Notes under the pieces: model-generated
What the model saw: the letters and a program-made list of their open reading frames with translations, nothing else
Databases searched by the model: none
What the model was told of the DNA's origin: nothing
Source: JBMNGW01 sp050950025
GTDB taxonomy: Bacteria; Spirochaetota; Spirochaetia; Sphaerochaetales; Sphaerochaetaceae
Length of the DNA stretch: 64,000 bases
Assembly: GCA_050950025.1 (NCBI GenBank)
Contig: JBMNGW010000013.1
Location: 128,520-192,519 of the forward strand
Direction of reading: 5' to 3'
In this document: positions 52,611 to 62,475 of the stretch, one piece after another
Position numbering within the stretch: the first letter of the stretch is position 1
Layout of the letters: each line of letters starts with the position of its first letter
Translations under genes and position numbers: made by a program

Positions 52611-54603
52611 CGTTGTCTATCTCATCATCAAAAGGATCTATGTCTTTAAATAAAGAGGGCTCTTGGTCCTCTTCTGCTCGGGGATCTGCTTCATTCTTAA
52701 TACGAATTGATTGCGCCTCTTTAGTGCTTAAGCGCACTCCGTTAGCCCGCACTCCTTTAATAAGGAAGCGGGAAAAGTAGGTGCGATCTTCAAGGCTTTT
52801 GTACCCTTTGCCTTTTTTGAAGCTAATCGTAATGCGGGCATCGGGCAATGTTGAGAGGGTATTAAGTTTAAAATCACCTTCAGGGAGCAACTCGTAGGTG
52901 CGATTAAGGATGAATTGCGTGATGCGACACCGTTTAATGAAGAGGTACTTTAAGCTCCTCTCTTGATAAATAATGGTAAAGACCAGCTGTTCCAGCTCCT
53001 CTTTGTCAGCTAAAGAGCAAAACCGCATCCCTTTACCGACAAATAGCTTTTCAGCCACATCGGTGACGTAGTAGGTCCCCTCTTTTTGGATAATGAGAAT
53101 TCTGTCCAAAGGAGAAACAAGAAATTGAGTGGTTCCACTTTTTAAGCCATACCCCAAATACCCACTGGATGCCTCGTATTTGAGTGTTAAGCTGCGATGG
53201 GCAGCCTCTCGTTGGTCTACTCGCTTAAATGAACTTATGAGAGTTCTCCGTTCTTTTAACGAAGGACTTGCCAACTTTTTCAACTCTTGCAGATAATCGA
53301 GGGCATACTCAGTCAAATGGCTCAGATGCCCTTTAATCTCTTTGAGCCGTTGTAAAATAGAGGCTATCTCTTCTCTGTTTTTATCAATGTCATATAAGCT
53401 GATACGGCGGATGGGGATTTTTAATAAGCGCTCTACATCCTCATCGGTAACAGGGTTCTCAATTTGTGCTTTGAATGGCTCAAAACCGCTGATGACTGCT
53501 TGCATCACCTCTGCTTGGCTTTTTTTATCTTCAATCTCTTTATAAATTCGCTCTTCAACAAAAATACGCTCCAAAGTACGAGCATGGAGGCGATCGAGCA
53601 AGTGAGCCTGCTCTCCCAACAACTCCCGTTTAAGAATCGCTAAAAGAGAGTCGGCGTGAAAGCTAATGATTTCACTAATGGGTTTAACAACGGGAATTCC
53701 CTCTTCAATAACCAAAGGATTGACCGATATCGATTGTTCACAAGCAGTAAAACCATACAGGGCGTTAACCATATCCTCCGAATAGGTGTTGCGTGCCAAT
53801 ACAATTTCAATGTTAACCTGTTCGGTAGTGTAGTCGTTGATTGCCGAAACTTTCAGTTTCCCTTTTTTAGCGGCATCCTCAATCGATTTAATCATCCGCT
53901 CAGTTGTCACCCCAAAAGGGAGTTCTTCAATAATAATTCGTTTGGAATCTTTCGTATTCAGTTTGGCCCTGACAAGGACTCGCCCCGTGCCATCGTCGTA
54001 CGAGGAGACATCAATCAGAGCTCCGCTGGGAAAATCGGGATACAGCTCAACTTTCTTGCCTTGTAGCGCAGCACCAACGGCATCCATCACTTCAAAGAGG
54101 TTATGCGGCAAAATCTTGGTTGACATGCCCACGGCAATCCCTTCAGTTCCTTGGACCAACACCACTGGAATTTTAGCAGGAAAAGCTTTGGGTTCTTTGT
54201 TACGTCCATCATAAGAATCGACAAATTCGGTCAGCTCAGGATTGTAAAGGACCCGTTTGGCAAAGGGGAGAATACGACATTCGATATATCGAGGAGCGGC
54301 GGCGCTGTCGCCGGTAAGAATATTACCAAAGTTCCCCTGTCGGTCGATAAACAGCTCGGTGTTGGCTAAATTGACCAAGGCATCACCGATAGAAGCATCC
54401 CCGTGAGGGTGGTACTTCATACAATGACCGACTACATTGGCCACTTTATGAAATTTACCGTCGTCCATTTCAAACAAAGAGTGGAGAATACGTCTTTGGA
54501 CCGGCTTCAGCCCGTCGATGATATCGGGAATGGCCCTATCTTTAATGACATACGAGGCATACTCTAAAAAGTTTTCTTTGAATACCGACTCAGCATGGGC
54601 CAT
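52600..54603 (-). CDS. parC: DNA topoisomerase IV subunit A
   Basis: A 667-residue type IIA topoisomerase cleavage subunit. The start YASYVIKDRAIPDIIDGLKP, then HKVANVVGHCMKYHPHGDAS and the catalytic Tyr in APRYIECR. The protein is shorter than GyrA (over 800), with a reduced C-terminal domain lacking a GyrA box, so ParC is the better call. The ATG overlaps the parE stop as TAATG. With ParE it decatenates chromosomes and is the target of quinolones. Confidence 0.92.
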   Translation of the reverse strand: MAHAESVFKENFLEYASYVIKDRAIPDIIDGLKPVQRRILHSLFEMDDGKFHKVANVVGHCMKYHPHGDASIGDALVNLANTELFIDRQGNFGNILTGDSAAAPRYIECRILPFAKRVLYNPELTEFVDSYDGRNKEPKAFPAKIPVVLVQGTEGIAVGMSTKILPHNLFEVMDAVGAALQGKKVELYPDFPSGALIDVSSYDDGTGRVLVRAKLNTKDSKRIIIEELPFGVTTERMIKSIEDAAKKGKLKVSAINDYTTEQVNIEIVLARNTYSEDMVNALYGFTACEQSISVNPLVIEEGIPVVKPISEIISFHADSLLAILKRELLGEQAHLLDRLHARTLERIFVEERIYKEIEDKKSQAEVMQAVISGFEPFKAQIENPVTDEDVERLLKIPIRRISLYDIDKNREEIASILQRLKEIKGHLSHLTEYALDYLQELKKLASPSLKERRTLISSFKRVDQREAAHRSLTLKYEASSGYLGYGLKSGTTQFLVSPLDRILIIQKEGTYYVTDVAEKLFVGKGMRFCSLADKEELEQLVFTIIYQERSLKYLFIKRCRITQFILNRTYELLPEGDFKLNTLSTLPDARITISFKKGKGYKSLEDRTYFSRFLIKGVRANGVRLSTKEAQSIRIKNEADPRAEEDQEPSLFKDIDPFDDEIDNDEQ

Positions 54604-56420
54604 TAGATTAGGTTCTCCATGATAAAACCTCTTCGCTCGGGAGTGTTGTCTCCCATGTAGAATTTCATTGTCTTGTGCATCTCTTTTGAAGAGGAGATGG
54701 AGACGGGAATCAAGCGCATATTTTCACCAATGAACTGTTTAAACTCAGAGGGGTTTATCTCTCCCAGGCCTTTAAAACGGGTCACTTCAGCTCCTCTGAT
54801 TTGCTGTAAAGCCTCCTCTTTTTGTGCTTCGTTGAAGCAGTAGAGGGTTTGTTGCTTATTGCGCACCCGATACAAAGGAGTCTCTAAAATGAAGAGGCGC
54901 CCGGCAAGGGCCAGGTCTTCAAAATAGGAGAGGAAGTAGGTCATCAGAAGGTTTCTGATATGATAGCCGTCTGTATCAGCATCGGTGGCGATAATAACTT
55001 TGCCATACCGAAGCCCTTCAATGCCGTTTTCCAAGCCAAGGGCAATCATCAGGTTATATAGTTCTTCGTTTTTATAAATCTCTGTTTTCTTTCTATTAAA
55101 GACATTCTGGACTTTCCCCCGCAAACTGAAAATGGCCTGAGTATACACATCGCGCACCGAAACGATTGAGCCTGAAGCAGAATCGCCTTCGGTGAGGAAG
55201 ATCATCGAATCTTCTCCTTTGACACCATTTTGATTAAGATGGTATTTGCAGTCTTTCAGTTTGGGAATATTAAGAGAAACTTTTTTGGCCGCCTCACGAG
55301 CAGCTCCTCTGACGGCTGTCAGTTCTTTGCGCAGTTTCTCATTGTTGGCTATTTTATCGGAAAGTTTATTGGCTTCTTCTTGGTTTTTCAGCAAGAAGTC
55401 GATAATAGCCTCTCTGACTCCTTGGGTAATCCATGTGCGAACTTCCGTATTTCCCAGTTTGTTTTTTGTCTGGCTCTCAAACAGAGGGTCCTGCAACTTA
55501 ATGGAAATTGCTCCAATCAACCCTTCGCGCACATCGGTGGCTGTATATGATTTTTTGTAAAACTCGTTGATTCCTTTAAGAATCCCCTCTTTAAAAGCCC
55601 ACAGGTGGGTTCCCCCATCACTGGTGTGCTGCCCGTTAACATAGGAAAAGTAGTTTTCGCCGTAGTTGTGTGTATGGGTAAAAGCAAATTCCAAATGCTC
55701 ATTTTTTAAGTAGATGGTTTCATAAAGACCTTCGTTGCCAATCTGTTTTTCCAACAAATCGAGTAATCCCCGCTTGCTGGCAAACATCTTACGGTTAAAC
55801 TCAATAGAGAGCCCCATATTCAAATAGGCGTAGTTCCATAGCCGCTCTTCAATGAATTCCTCAGAAAAAGCATAATCACCAAAAATGGCAGGATCGTTAT
55901 CGGGGGTAAATTCAATCAGCGTTCCGTTAGCTTCAGTAGTCTTGCCTTCTTTGTGGTCGCTTAGCTCCCCTTTGTGAAAAATAGCCTGAGCCATTTTGCC
56001 ATCGCGAAAGCTGGTAACACTGAAATAAGAAGAGAGCGCATTAACCGCTTTGGTTCCCACGCCGTTTAATCCAACGGAGAACTGAAAAACATCATCGTTG
56101 AACTTACCGCCAGTGTTGATAACCGAAACGCATTCAACCACTTTGCCCAAAGGAATGCCTCGGCCCCAGTCACGTACACTGACGTGATTTTGCTCAACTT
56201 TGATGGCAATTTTGGAACCGTATCCCATAATGAACTCATCGATACTGTTATCGATGACTTCTTTAAGGAGAATGTAGATGCCGTCTTCAAAATGCGAGCC
56301 GTCGCTCAGACGCCCGACATACATACCTGGGCGCAAACGAATATGCTCCAGAGCACTTAAAGTCAGAATTTTGCTCTCGTCATATGCGGCGGGACCCGCT
56401 TGGGATTTTTTCTTTGCCAT
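54603..56420 (-). CDS. parE: DNA topoisomerase IV subunit B
   Basis: The ATPase subunit, 605 residues. The GHKL ATP site shows as LKEVIDNSIDEF, VRDWGRGIPLG and VGLNGVGTKAVNAL; the TOPRIM domain has TEGDSASGS and DADTDGYHIRNLL; the end is RYKGLGE-like (TRFKGLGEINPSEF). It is first in the parE-parC-rluA operon. No strong ribosome site precedes the ATG. GyrB is the alternative, but pairing with the short ParC favours ParE. Confidence 0.93.
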   Translation of the reverse strand: MAKKKSQAGPAAYDESKILTLSALEHIRLRPGMYVGRLSDGSHFEDGIYILLKEVIDNSIDEFIMGYGSKIAIKVEQNHVSVRDWGRGIPLGKVVECVSVINTGGKFNDDVFQFSVGLNGVGTKAVNALSSYFSVTSFRDGKMAQAIFHKGELSDHKEGKTTEANGTLIEFTPDNDPAIFGDYAFSEEFIEERLWNYAYLNMGLSIEFNRKMFASKRGLLDLLEKQIGNEGLYETIYLKNEHLEFAFTHTHNYGENYFSYVNGQHTSDGGTHLWAFKEGILKGINEFYKKSYTATDVREGLIGAISIKLQDPLFESQTKNKLGNTEVRTWITQGVREAIIDFLLKNQEEANKLSDKIANNEKLRKELTAVRGAAREAAKKVSLNIPKLKDCKYHLNQNGVKGEDSMIFLTEGDSASGSIVSVRDVYTQAIFSLRGKVQNVFNRKKTEIYKNEELYNLMIALGLENGIEGLRYGKVIIATDADTDGYHIRNLLMTYFLSYFEDLALAGRLFILETPLYRVRNKQQTLYCFNEAQKEEALQQIRGAEVTRFKGLGEINPSEFKQFIGENMRLIPVSISSSKEMHKTMKFYMGDNTPERRGFIMENLI

Positions 56421-56846
56421 TAGTTTCTATTATATAATGTTTGAGGACGATTGCAAAGGTGTACCGTTCTTTCACTCTTCTACAGTACATCGAGTTGTCA
56501 TAGATACGTTATCTAAGCAGACAGTAAAACATTGCACCTGAAGTCCATTTTTTGTAAGGTCGCAAAAATCTTTTTTAAAGGAATGAACCCAAAGTTCTTC
56601 ATTATCGGCAAGCCTATGTCTTCTTTCTCATCCCCAGGATGCACCATCGAAAAAGTGGAATTCTACCGATTATCTCATCTATATCAATAAGACCACGGCT
56701 ACCAAATGAAATACTGCAAATGTGTCAAGTGAAAACTTGCAAATGTGTCAAGTGAAAACCTGCAAATGTGTCAAGTGAAAACCTGCAAATGTGTCAAGCG
56801 TAAGATATGATATGTATTATTGGAACTGTCCACACAGGAGATTCTA
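56421..56846. other. intergenic with repeat cluster
   Basis: The gap holds the presumed parE promoter region on the left, nothing recognisable from 56480 to 56710, then the 23-bp tandem repeats, and a ribosome site (AGGAG) for the ATPase gene. A TTG at 56820 is in frame with that gene but is not preferred. Confidence 0.6.
56715..56804. repeat. four 23-bp tandem direct repeats
   Basis: Copies begin at 56715, 56738, 56761 and 56784, each TGCAAATGTGTCAAGTGAAA followed by AC and C or T; the last copy diverges after GTCAAG. The period of 23 bp places successive copies about two DNA turns apart. On the minus strand every unit contains CACTTGACACATTTGCA, so TTGACA recurs in each. They end about 40 bp ahead of the ATPase start. 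Confidence 0.95.
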
Positions 56847-58127
56847 ATGGATTATTTGAAAAGAATTTCAGATGAACTGCTATCGCAAAAACTTGAGGCT
56901 TTTGGTGCAGTTTTGATAGTAGGGCCTAAGGGATGTGGAAAAACAACTACCGCCAAACAACAAGCGATGAGCTTCATAGAATTTCAAGATGAAGATGAGC
57001 GAGAAAACTACCTCCTTATTGCAAATACACATCCTTCTGATTTATTGAAAGGTGCTAAGCCCAGATTGTTCGATGAATGGCAAGATGCTCCTAAGATTTG
57101 GGGGGCAGTCAGAAAAGATGTAGATGATTCGAAAGAGGTGGGGCAGTACATTCTTACTGGCTCCGTTTCTTCAACTGTCGAGACTCCCCATACAGGAACA
57201 CTCAGGATTTCTCGCATGAGAATGTATCCTATGAGTTTGTACGAAAGTGGAGAATCGAATGGTACGGTCTCTCTTTCCACATTGTTTGATAATCCAGATT
57301 CATTTGAAAAATGCAGTTCAGAGCTGACTATTGATGGTATCAAATTCGCTATCTGTAGAGGTGGATGGCCAAGTAGTCTTCGAGGGAGAACCGAGCAGGC
57401 AAGGCTCGCAATAGCCCGAGACTTATTCAACCAAACGTGTGAAGTGGATCTGTCAAACATTGATAAGGCAAAAAGGAATCCAATGTGGGCAAGAACTGTT
57501 TTAAAGTCGTATGCTCGTAATCTATGCACACTCGCCCAAACGAAAACGATTATTGCTGATGTGAACGCTACCTGCGATATGTCAAAACAAGCGTATTACG
57601 ATTATCTTACTGGCTTTGAAAAACTGATGATTATAGAGGATATCGATGCATGGTCACCCTCAATTCGATCAAAGACAACCATTCGATCCTCCAAAAAGAG
57701 AAATGTAATTGACCCTTCAATTGCTGCTGCAGCACTTGGAGTATCGCCCGATTACTTCTCAAAGGATTATAAAACACTCGGCTTCTTATTTGAATCATTG
57801 TGTATACGGGATATAAAAATCTACTCATCGTCTCATAATGGATTAATTTCCTATTATCACGATAGGCTTGGACTTAAGGCCGATGCTGTCCTTCACTTAG
57901 ATGACGGGCGCTATGCTCTTATCGAATTCAAACTGGGACAGAACGAGGTAGAAGAAGCTGCAAAACATCTTTGTGAGATTGAAAGACGTATCCAAGAATA
58001 CAATAAGAGAGAACCCCGAAACTCGATACGCCTGCCTGATTTAAAGCTTATCATTACCGGAACACCGTATGGATACCGGAGGAATGACGGGGTTTTTGTG
58101 ATTCCAATAGGTTCTCTGAAGAATTGA
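56847..58127 (+). CDS. AAA+ ATPase with DUF4143 C-terminal domain
   Basis: A 426-residue protein of the large family of ATP-binding proteins with AAA_14 and DUF4143 domains. The Walker A is GPKGCGKTT (residues 26-34), Walker B LFDEWQDAP, sensor-like YILTGSVSS. The C-terminal part has a PD-(D/E)XK-nuclease-like arrangement (KADAVLHLDDGRYALIEFKL, near residue 360). The biological role of the family is not established; members are accessory and often duplicated. The ATG at 56847 with AGGAG ahead is chosen. The gene is flanked by unrelated operons and has its own repeat array, which suggests an acquired unit. Confidence 0.82.
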   Translation: MDYLKRISDELLSQKLEAFGAVLIVGPKGCGKTTTAKQQAMSFIEFQDEDERENYLLIANTHPSDLLKGAKPRLFDEWQDAPKIWGAVRKDVDDSKEVGQYILTGSVSSTVETPHTGTLRISRMRMYPMSLYESGESNGTVSLSTLFDNPDSFEKCSSELTIDGIKFAICRGGWPSSLRGRTEQARLAIARDLFNQTCEVDLSNIDKAKRNPMWARTVLKSYARNLCTLAQTKTIIADVNATCDMSKQAYYDYLTGFEKLMIIEDIDAWSPSIRSKTTIRSSKKRNVIDPSIAAAALGVSPDYFSKDYKTLGFLFESLCIRDIKIYSSSHNGLISYYHDRLGLKADAVLHLDDGRYALIEFKLGQNEVEEAAKHLCEIERRIQEYNKREPRNSIRLPDLKLIITGTPYGYRRNDGVFVIPIGSLKN

Positions 58128-58159
58128 TGCACATACCTGTAAGCGACAATAGGAGCCCG

Positions 58160-59236
58160 TTAGTAAATCCAAGAGGCTCCCAGAGTTAAAGCTACTGCAT
58201 TATCATCATCCCAGTTAAACAAATCACCGCTCTTTCCAAAGGGGGAAGAGATGTTTGCAATCAGGCTAAAGCCTTCAAACACCGCCCAAGATGCTCCTGC
58301 TGTAAGCTGTGCGCTAAGATCAAGGGGGGAGAATATTGCTTTGAGGCTGAGTAAGAGCGTGCTTGTCGGATTGTAGACGACCTCCGGATAAAAAAGCAGT
58401 GCACACGTCGTTTCGCTTTGGCTCTCAACCTTCCACGCACCAAATGGCCGGCTTAAGATTTCAAGACGAAGGGACAGATTTCTACCTCCGCTAAGCTGCT
58501 GCATATGAAACAACCCGCCGCTAATCATCCATGACTTTTGGGTAGCAGAGGCACTGAAATTGGACTGGTTGATGGTAATCGAGGAAGCGAGGTACCAGTC
58601 GAATCCGATATTTCCCTGCAAGCTGGCGTAGAACTTGTGAAGCCGTCCAGCCTCCTCTTTTGTAAGGTAGCCCCCTTCGACTTTCATCTCTCCCACATTG
58701 GTGTACAAACGTGCACCGGTTCCCATATCCTGAGCTTGACCTGTTTTGCTGGGCAGAAAAACCGCCTCTACAAAGCTGAAAAACCCCAATGGATAGTTCA
58801 CGCTTATCAGCCAATCAGTTTTGGAGCGTAATTCAGCTTGGGTGAGATCCACCGAAACGGAGGAGCTGCCGTAGAGGATGTCTGCAGCATTGAAGAGCAT
58901 GCCGTCCCCCCAGCTAAGGCGGGTCTTGCCCGCTGTCAGGCGGAAGGAGGGGAATCGGGTGCGCAGGTAGGCTTTGTAGATGATATCGTCAAAGGAGGTA
59001 ATGGGAGTAGTAGAGGAGGTTCGCAGAGCAACCTCTCCCCGTACATTGCCTGAGTTTTCAGAAGGAAGTGAAATTTTCAAATCCATTCCCATCCCCTGTT
59101 TGACGTCTTGTGAATCAAAAATATAAGCAGTTGAGGTAAAAAGATTCATCTCCACCACAGGATTCTGTGCCGCCTCGATGCCAAAAAGAGTGCAAGCGAT
59201 GAACATCGATATCAGTAGCAGTCGTCTTCCTACCAT
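58160..59236 (-). CDS. outer-membrane beta-barrel protein (DUF1302-like)
   Basis: A 358-residue protein with a Sec signal peptide (residues 1-22, ending IEAA) and alternating hydrophobic strands throughout, closing with an aromatic C-terminus (SWIY), as expected of a barrel inserted by the BAM machine. A segment AGKTRLSWGDGMLFNAADIL resembles the 'WGxGxxFNPxD' motif of DUF1302 and related porin-like proteins. It overlaps the LolA-like gene by 7 bp and is last of the five-gene operon. A conduit or docking role at the outer membrane is inferred from the operon. Confidence 0.75.
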   Translation of the reverse strand: MVGRRLLLISMFIACTLFGIEAAQNPVVEMNLFTSTAYIFDSQDVKQGMGMDLKISLPSENSGNVRGEVALRTSSTTPITSFDDIIYKAYLRTRFPSFRLTAGKTRLSWGDGMLFNAADILYGSSSVSVDLTQAELRSKTDWLISVNYPLGFFSFVEAVFLPSKTGQAQDMGTGARLYTNVGEMKVEGGYLTKEEAGRLHKFYASLQGNIGFDWYLASSITINQSNFSASATQKSWMISGGLFHMQQLSGGRNLSLRLEILSRPFGAWKVESQSETTCALLFYPEVVYNPTSTLLLSLKAIFSPLDLSAQLTAGASWAVFEGFSLIANISSPFGKSGDLFNWDDDNAVALTLGASWIY

Positions 59237-59976
59237 GTCAGATTCTCCAAGGTAAAAATCCTTCGGTCAAGAAGGATGTTTACTTCCAACGTATCCAAAA
59301 CCATGATGGTGAAGCTGTCGCGCTTCAACTTATCTTCAATCTTGGTTTGTTTGGGGAGGGTTCTGCCGTCCACAACAATGGTATCTTGGACCTCCATCTC
59401 TTTAAGCAGTCTCCCTTGTGCAGTCGAATAAGTAGCTTTCCACACCAAGTAGGTCTGTTTGTCCACCCAGATTTTCTGGATGGGATAGGAAACTTGACGT
59501 GTTTTGGCAGTCAAAGTCAGCACATGGCAGTCATATCCATTGACGATTTCGCTGCCGTCAAGGCGGACGGTATACTTATCCAGGGTATTCTTCTCCTCGG
59601 TCATATCCTCATATGAGAGATCCGACCCGAGCAAAGATTGTCTTAGAGCAGCTCCTTGGAGTCTGATCAACTCCTCGGCATCGGGGTAAAAGAGGTACAA
59701 GCTGCCTTTGGTTCGAAGGATCTTTTGCCCGCGTTCGGCAACACTGGTGAATTCTATCAGCGAGTCGCTTGAACCCTGTGACCATGCTTTGAAGGTGCTC
59801 TCCTTCGCCCCGAATCGATCGGTTGTTTTGATTGAACCGGTTGAATAGGATGTGTCGAAGGTTTGCATCCCGTCCATGGTTTTAATAATCTCTTCTGCTG
59901 TGATAGCCGACAGTGCCGCTGAAGAGCAAAGCAGGCAAAATAGGATTATTGTGATGATACGAGTGCGATTAGACAT
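59230..59976 (-). CDS. LolA-like outer-membrane lipoprotein-sorting protein
   Basis: A 248-residue periplasmic protein with a signal peptide (residues 1-23, ending ALSA). ITAEEIIKTMDGMQTFDTSY and the later WVDKQTYLVWKATYS, with many alternating beta strands, fit the LolA/LolB-type half-barrel of the 'outer membrane lipoprotein-sorting' family. It may carry a lipid or lipoprotein through the periplasm. A longer frame starts at 60132, but the ATG at 59976 is at the signal peptide, with GGAGG ahead. It overlaps the upstream permease gene by 8 bp. Confidence 0.8.
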   Translation of the reverse strand: MSNRTRIITIILFCLLCSSAALSAITAEEIIKTMDGMQTFDTSYSTGSIKTTDRFGAKESTFKAWSQGSSDSLIEFTSVAERGQKILRTKGSLYLFYPDAEELIRLQGAALRQSLLGSDLSYEDMTEEKNTLDKYTVRLDGSEIVNGYDCHVLTLTAKTRQVSYPIQKIWVDKQTYLVWKATYSTAQGRLLKEMEVQDTIVVDGRTLPKQTKIEDKLKRDSFTIMVLDTLEVNILLDRRIFTLENLTW

Positions 59977-61204
59977 AACGGAGGGCCTCCACAATTTGGA
60001 TTTTTGCTGCTCTTTGGGAGGGAATGAGCGTGGAAAGAGTAGAGATGAGAATGGCATAGAACCAGACAAAAAGGGCAGTCCACCAATTAACCTGCGGATA
60101 AAGGATGGAAGAGATTTCCATATCCACCCCACTCATTGCCTCGGTGAAATTCAAGCCAATCTTGCCTAAAACAGTGATAAGGATGAGCCCGGCGATAGTT
60201 CCCAACGTGGAGCCGGCTATACTGATGAACGAGCCTTCCAGTAGGAAAAGCCCGGTGAGTTCCTTGCCCTGCATTCCCAAGGCACCAAGAGTCCCAATCT
60301 CCCGCATCCGCTCATAGATTACCATCATGGTGGTATTGATGATGACGGTACTTCCAAGCACAAAAAAGACTCCGCCTAGGACGTAGTAGACGAACTTGGC
60401 AATGGACAAAAAACCGTACATCATGTTCAAATCCTTCCAGGCCTTTGTCTCGGTTACAAGCCCAATCTTTGTTTCAAGAGCAGTTTTCACTGAACCGGCA
60501 ACATCTGCTTCCTTGTAGTTCTCGGCGACCTGTAGGAGAATTTCCTGAGCCTGCCCCTCCATGCGCAGCAAGTACTGCGCTCGATCCAAGGGGATGTAGA
60601 GGGTATTGGAACTTAATATGCCAACAGGAAACGATGCTAAGCCGACTATCTCAAATGTCATGGCATTCGATCCCCTTAGGGCGGTGGAGGTCAATACGGT
60701 CAGTTTCTCCCCCACTTCCGCCTGAAGATCATGGGCCAAGACGGCTCCAAGGAGTAGCTCGTTCTTTCCTTCTTGGGGAATCCTTCCCTTGGTCACCAAG
60801 GAGGGAAAGTCGATAAACGCCGTTTCGCTGGCAAAATCAACACCGACACCCAGAGCTCCTCTATTCTTACCTCTGAGATAGAGATTAGCCGGGAAATTGA
60901 TACGGCTAGTTGCCGCTTCAACACCCTCGACGGACTTTACGATTGGAAGTACCTCATCTATATCAAGACTGAGATGCAGAGGATTATACCGTTCATATTT
61001 CTCGAACGCCTCGTGCCGAATTCTTACCTCTCCGGTATAGTAAGAGGTCAAGTTTGACTCCATATCAACTTCCATACACTCAAGAAGGGCCAAAAGAGCC
61101 ATGATTGCCATTGCAGTGACCGCTATTGCTACCGCCGATAGCAAGGAGCGGCGAAGATTGCGAAAGATATTGCGAAATGCTAAAGCAGGGAGTTTAATCG
61201 TCAC
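59969..61204 (-). CDS. ABC transporter permease, FtsX/MacB type (second)
   Basis: A 411-residue permease with an N-terminal anchor helix (residues 20-40, LLSAVAIAVTAMAIMALLAL), a periplasmic MacB_PCD domain, and three C-terminal helices of the FtsX fold with the IYERMREIGTLGALGMQG coupling motif. This type does not move solutes across the membrane, but extracts lipoproteins or transmits ATP-driven movement. It pairs with the permease 11 bp upstream and with the ATPase. Confidence 0.9.
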   Translation of the reverse strand: MTIKLPALAFRNIFRNLRRSLLSAVAIAVTAMAIMALLALLECMEVDMESNLTSYYTGEVRIRHEAFEKYERYNPLHLSLDIDEVLPIVKSVEGVEAATSRINFPANLYLRGKNRGALGVGVDFASETAFIDFPSLVTKGRIPQEGKNELLLGAVLAHDLQAEVGEKLTVLTSTALRGSNAMTFEIVGLASFPVGILSSNTLYIPLDRAQYLLRMEGQAQEILLQVAENYKEADVAGSVKTALETKIGLVTETKAWKDLNMMYGFLSIAKFVYYVLGGVFFVLGSTVIINTTMMVIYERMREIGTLGALGMQGKELTGLFLLEGSFISIAGSTLGTIAGLILITVLGKIGLNFTEAMSGVDMEISSILYPQVNWWTALFVWFYAILISTLSTLIPSQRAAKIQIVEALRYV

Positions 61205-61215
61205 TACCTCTTCTC

Positions 61216-62475
61216 CTATTGATGATGCAAACAGGTTGGGATATCCAGCTTCAGGGCCCTATGGATGGGAAATAATGCAACGATCATAGCGAGGCCGATA
61301 CCGCTGACAAAGGCTTTGATCAGAGTCAGCAGGCTCCAAGAACCCCGCATGACGTTCTGGATTCTAAAGCCGATGTCTATATCCCTAAGCATAAAACCAA
61401 AATCGAAGCCTACATTCACCAAATACAGATTGGCAAGGCTCCCTAGCAAAATGCCAGTCACCGAACCAAGCAGTCCGATGCCGCCTGCCTCAAAGAGGAA
61501 AGCCAGCAGAATATGACGATCGCGCATGCCCAAAGCACGCATCATGCCAACCTCGCGCATTCGTTCATACATGGCCATCAACATGGTATTGGAAACACCG
61601 ACAGCTGCAATGATGAAAACAAGAAAGAGAATCAAAGTGGTTCCACCTTGCTTCGCCTTAAGAATCGCCAAATAATCACGAGCAAGATCTTCCCATGTAT
61701 AAAGGGTCAACTCGGCATCGAGGGCCTGAAGTTTGGGGTCTAGACTCCGTACAGTTGCATTAATGTCGCTGTTCTCACTAAGGGCAATATCGATGCTCGA
61801 AACCGAACCTTCCATGGCAAGATAGAAATCGGCGGCATTGATATCCATCATAACAAGACTTCGGTTCACATTGGGGTTGGGGCAATTGATGATGCCAACA
61901 ACCTCCATATCGAAGGCTTCATAAAACCCTCCCTTTCCACGAGTGACCAACGTGACCCAATAGCCCACTTTCGCCCCGATGTCCTCAGCAAACCAGCTGC
62001 CCAGTACAATGCCGTCCATCTCCCCGCTTCTCAAAAATCGCCCCTCGACCAGTGTATTCCCAAAGCGATACACATCAAAGTCGGTGGCAGGATTGATAGC
62101 TGTTACTTGGACGTTCATATTACCGTCCTCGCCAAAATCACCCTGATAAAGAATCATATCGGCAGCAAAAGAGATACGCTCGGTGGCGGCAATACCATCA
62201 GCCTTGAGCAGATCAAGAATTGCTTGAGGGTTTTCAATCGAAGCATCCAAAGGGAGAAAATAACGGTCCTCCCAGTAAGCAGTATCGTGAATCCTCATCG
62301 AGGCTGTCTCGTACCAACGAAGATTCCGCATCGACTCAAGCTCGGCACCAAGTAGCAGTGAGTCGACCAGAACGTACATCAACAATCCAAAAGCGATGGC
62401 AATAGCGGTAATGGCAGTCCTGCGCTTGTAACGCAGCAAATTTTTTGCAGCCAGTTGCAGGATGAATTTCATCAC
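61216..62475 (-). CDS. ABC transporter permease, FtsX/MacB type (first)
   Basis: A 419-residue permease paralogous to the next gene: LLRYKRRTAITAIAIAFGLL anchor, a periplasmic MacB_PCD domain, and the MYERMREVGMMRALGMRDRH coupling motif before the last helices. Two different permeases with one ATPase is the LolCDE layout. The start overlaps the ATPase stop by 4 bp. Confidence 0.9.
   Translation of the reverse strand: MMKFILQLAAKNLLRYKRRTAITAIAIAFGLLMYVLVDSLLLGAELESMRNLRWYETASMRIHDTAYWEDRYFLPLDASIENPQAILDLLKADGIAATERISFAADMILYQGDFGEDGNMNVQVTAINPATDFDVYRFGNTLVEGRFLRSGEMDGIVLGSWFAEDIGAKVGYWVTLVTRGKGGFYEAFDMEVVGIINCPNPNVNRSLVMMDINAADFYLAMEGSVSSIDIALSENSDINATVRSLDPKLQALDAELTLYTWEDLARDYLAILKAKQGGTTLILFLVFIIAAVGVSNTMLMAMYERMREVGMMRALGMRDRHILLAFLFEAGGIGLLGSVTGILLGSLANLYLVNVGFDFGFMLRDIDIGFRIQNVMRGSWSLLTLIKAFVSGIGLAMIVALFPIHRALKLDIPTCLHHQ

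Noticed and set aside
56715..56804. CRISPR array
   Set aside because: The four 23-bp units are contiguous with no spacers and no cas genes nearby; they are tandem iterons.
57008..57529. 173-residue minus-strand ORF
   Set aside because: It is opposite the DUF4143 ATPase, whose P-loop and nuclease-like motifs are clear; no ribosome site.
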